From the NCBI GenBank assembly GCA_018224315.1, contig JAGTVF010000359.1:1-5501 (forward strand): a DNA stretch of 5,501 bases, given 5' to 3'. The number at the start of each line of letters is the position of its first letter. Within the stretch, counting starts at the first letter, position 1. Position numbers and translations under genes: made by a program. The notes under the pieces are model-generated. The model saw only the letters and a program-made list of their open reading frames with translations. It had not been told where the DNA came from and made no database searches. Shown in pieces: positions 5,343 through 5,501 of this stretch. This DNA is from Desulfobacterales bacterium. Lineage in GTDB: Bacteria > Desulfobacterota > Desulfobacteria > Desulfobacterales > Desulfosalsimonadaceae.

Positions 5343-5501
5343 ATGAACAGTCTTGATTTCATGGACCAGGTGGAAATGTTTGCAGGCTTAACAGACGAGC
5401 AGCTGGAAGCCATACAAAATAACGCCGAAGTGGTGGAATACAGAAAATCTGATCCCATCTTCAAGCACGGAGAAACAGCCGAAAACCTCTGGATCGTGAT
5501 A
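5343..5501 (+). CDS. Second CNBD protein (3' partial, runs off the window)
   Basis: The ATG at 5343, preceded by GGGAG (5331-5335) at 7 nt, opens a frame continuing to the last base: 53 residues starting MNSLDFMDQVEMFAGL. The segment FKHGETAENLWIV near the end is the usual first half of a cNMP-binding beta-roll and aligns without gaps to FKEGQTAAHLWAI of the preceding protein; MFAGLTDEQLEAI likewise aligns to AFASLRDAELEKI. It is therefore a paralogue, probably from tandem duplication. Whether it has a DNA-binding or other C-terminal domain cannot be seen. The 55-bp gap before it holds only the ribosome site; a TTGACG at 5309-5314 has no matching -10 box. Confidence 0.8.
   Translation, partial: MNSLDFMDQVEMFAGLTDEQLEAIQNNAEVVEYRKSDPIFKHGETAENLWIVI

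Overview
The window looks like chromosomal DNA from a sulfate-reducing-type Desulfobacterota bacterium (Desulfobacteraceae-like). This is an inference from moderately GC-rich coding sequence, a large protein resembling the DUF6178 family (which I associate with this phylum), an HndB-type [2Fe-2S] protein, and tightly packed genes all on the + strand. No insertion sequence, phage gene, CRISPR array, tRNA or rRNA was seen.

Layout: (1) Positions 1-246 hold the 3' end of an ATP-type phosphoenolpyruvate carboxykinase gene (pckA). (2) After a 46-bp spacer with two copies of the decamer GAATTGATTT, a compact gene string runs from 293 to 4268. It encodes a 585-aa DUF6178-like soluble protein, a CNNM/CorB-type (DUF21 plus CBS pair) membrane protein whose start overlaps the previous stop (ATGA), an apparently unannotated 35-codon ORF, and a CaCA-family cation/Ca2+ exchanger whose start overlaps the small ORF's stop (TGATG). 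Overlaps or near-contact at every junction suggest one transcript, with two divalent-cation transporters as the recognisable cargo. A strong 11-bp hairpin lies inside the small ORF just before the exchanger start. (3) A 134-bp intergenic region (4269-4402) holds a good sigma70-like promoter, a palindrome over the predicted start of transcription, and a third copy of GAATTGATTT. (4) From 4403 to the window end a second operon encodes a thioredoxin-fold [2Fe-2S] protein of the HndB/NuoE type and two successive paralogous cyclic-nucleotide-binding-domain (CNBD) proteins. The first CNBD protein is complete and has no DNA-binding domain; the second is cut off by the window end.

How they may work together: the first operon appears to concern divalent-cation export or homeostasis (Mg2+/Co2+-type and Ca2+-type), with the DUF6178-like protein as an unknown partner. 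The second looks like a redox module in which a small [2Fe-2S] electron carrier is paired with ligand-sensing domains that cannot act as ordinary CRP/FNR regulators. The most interesting points are the unannotated small ORF with its hairpin, the shared decamer in both main intergenic regions, and the ferredoxin plus tandem CNBD arrangement with a diverged ligand pocket.
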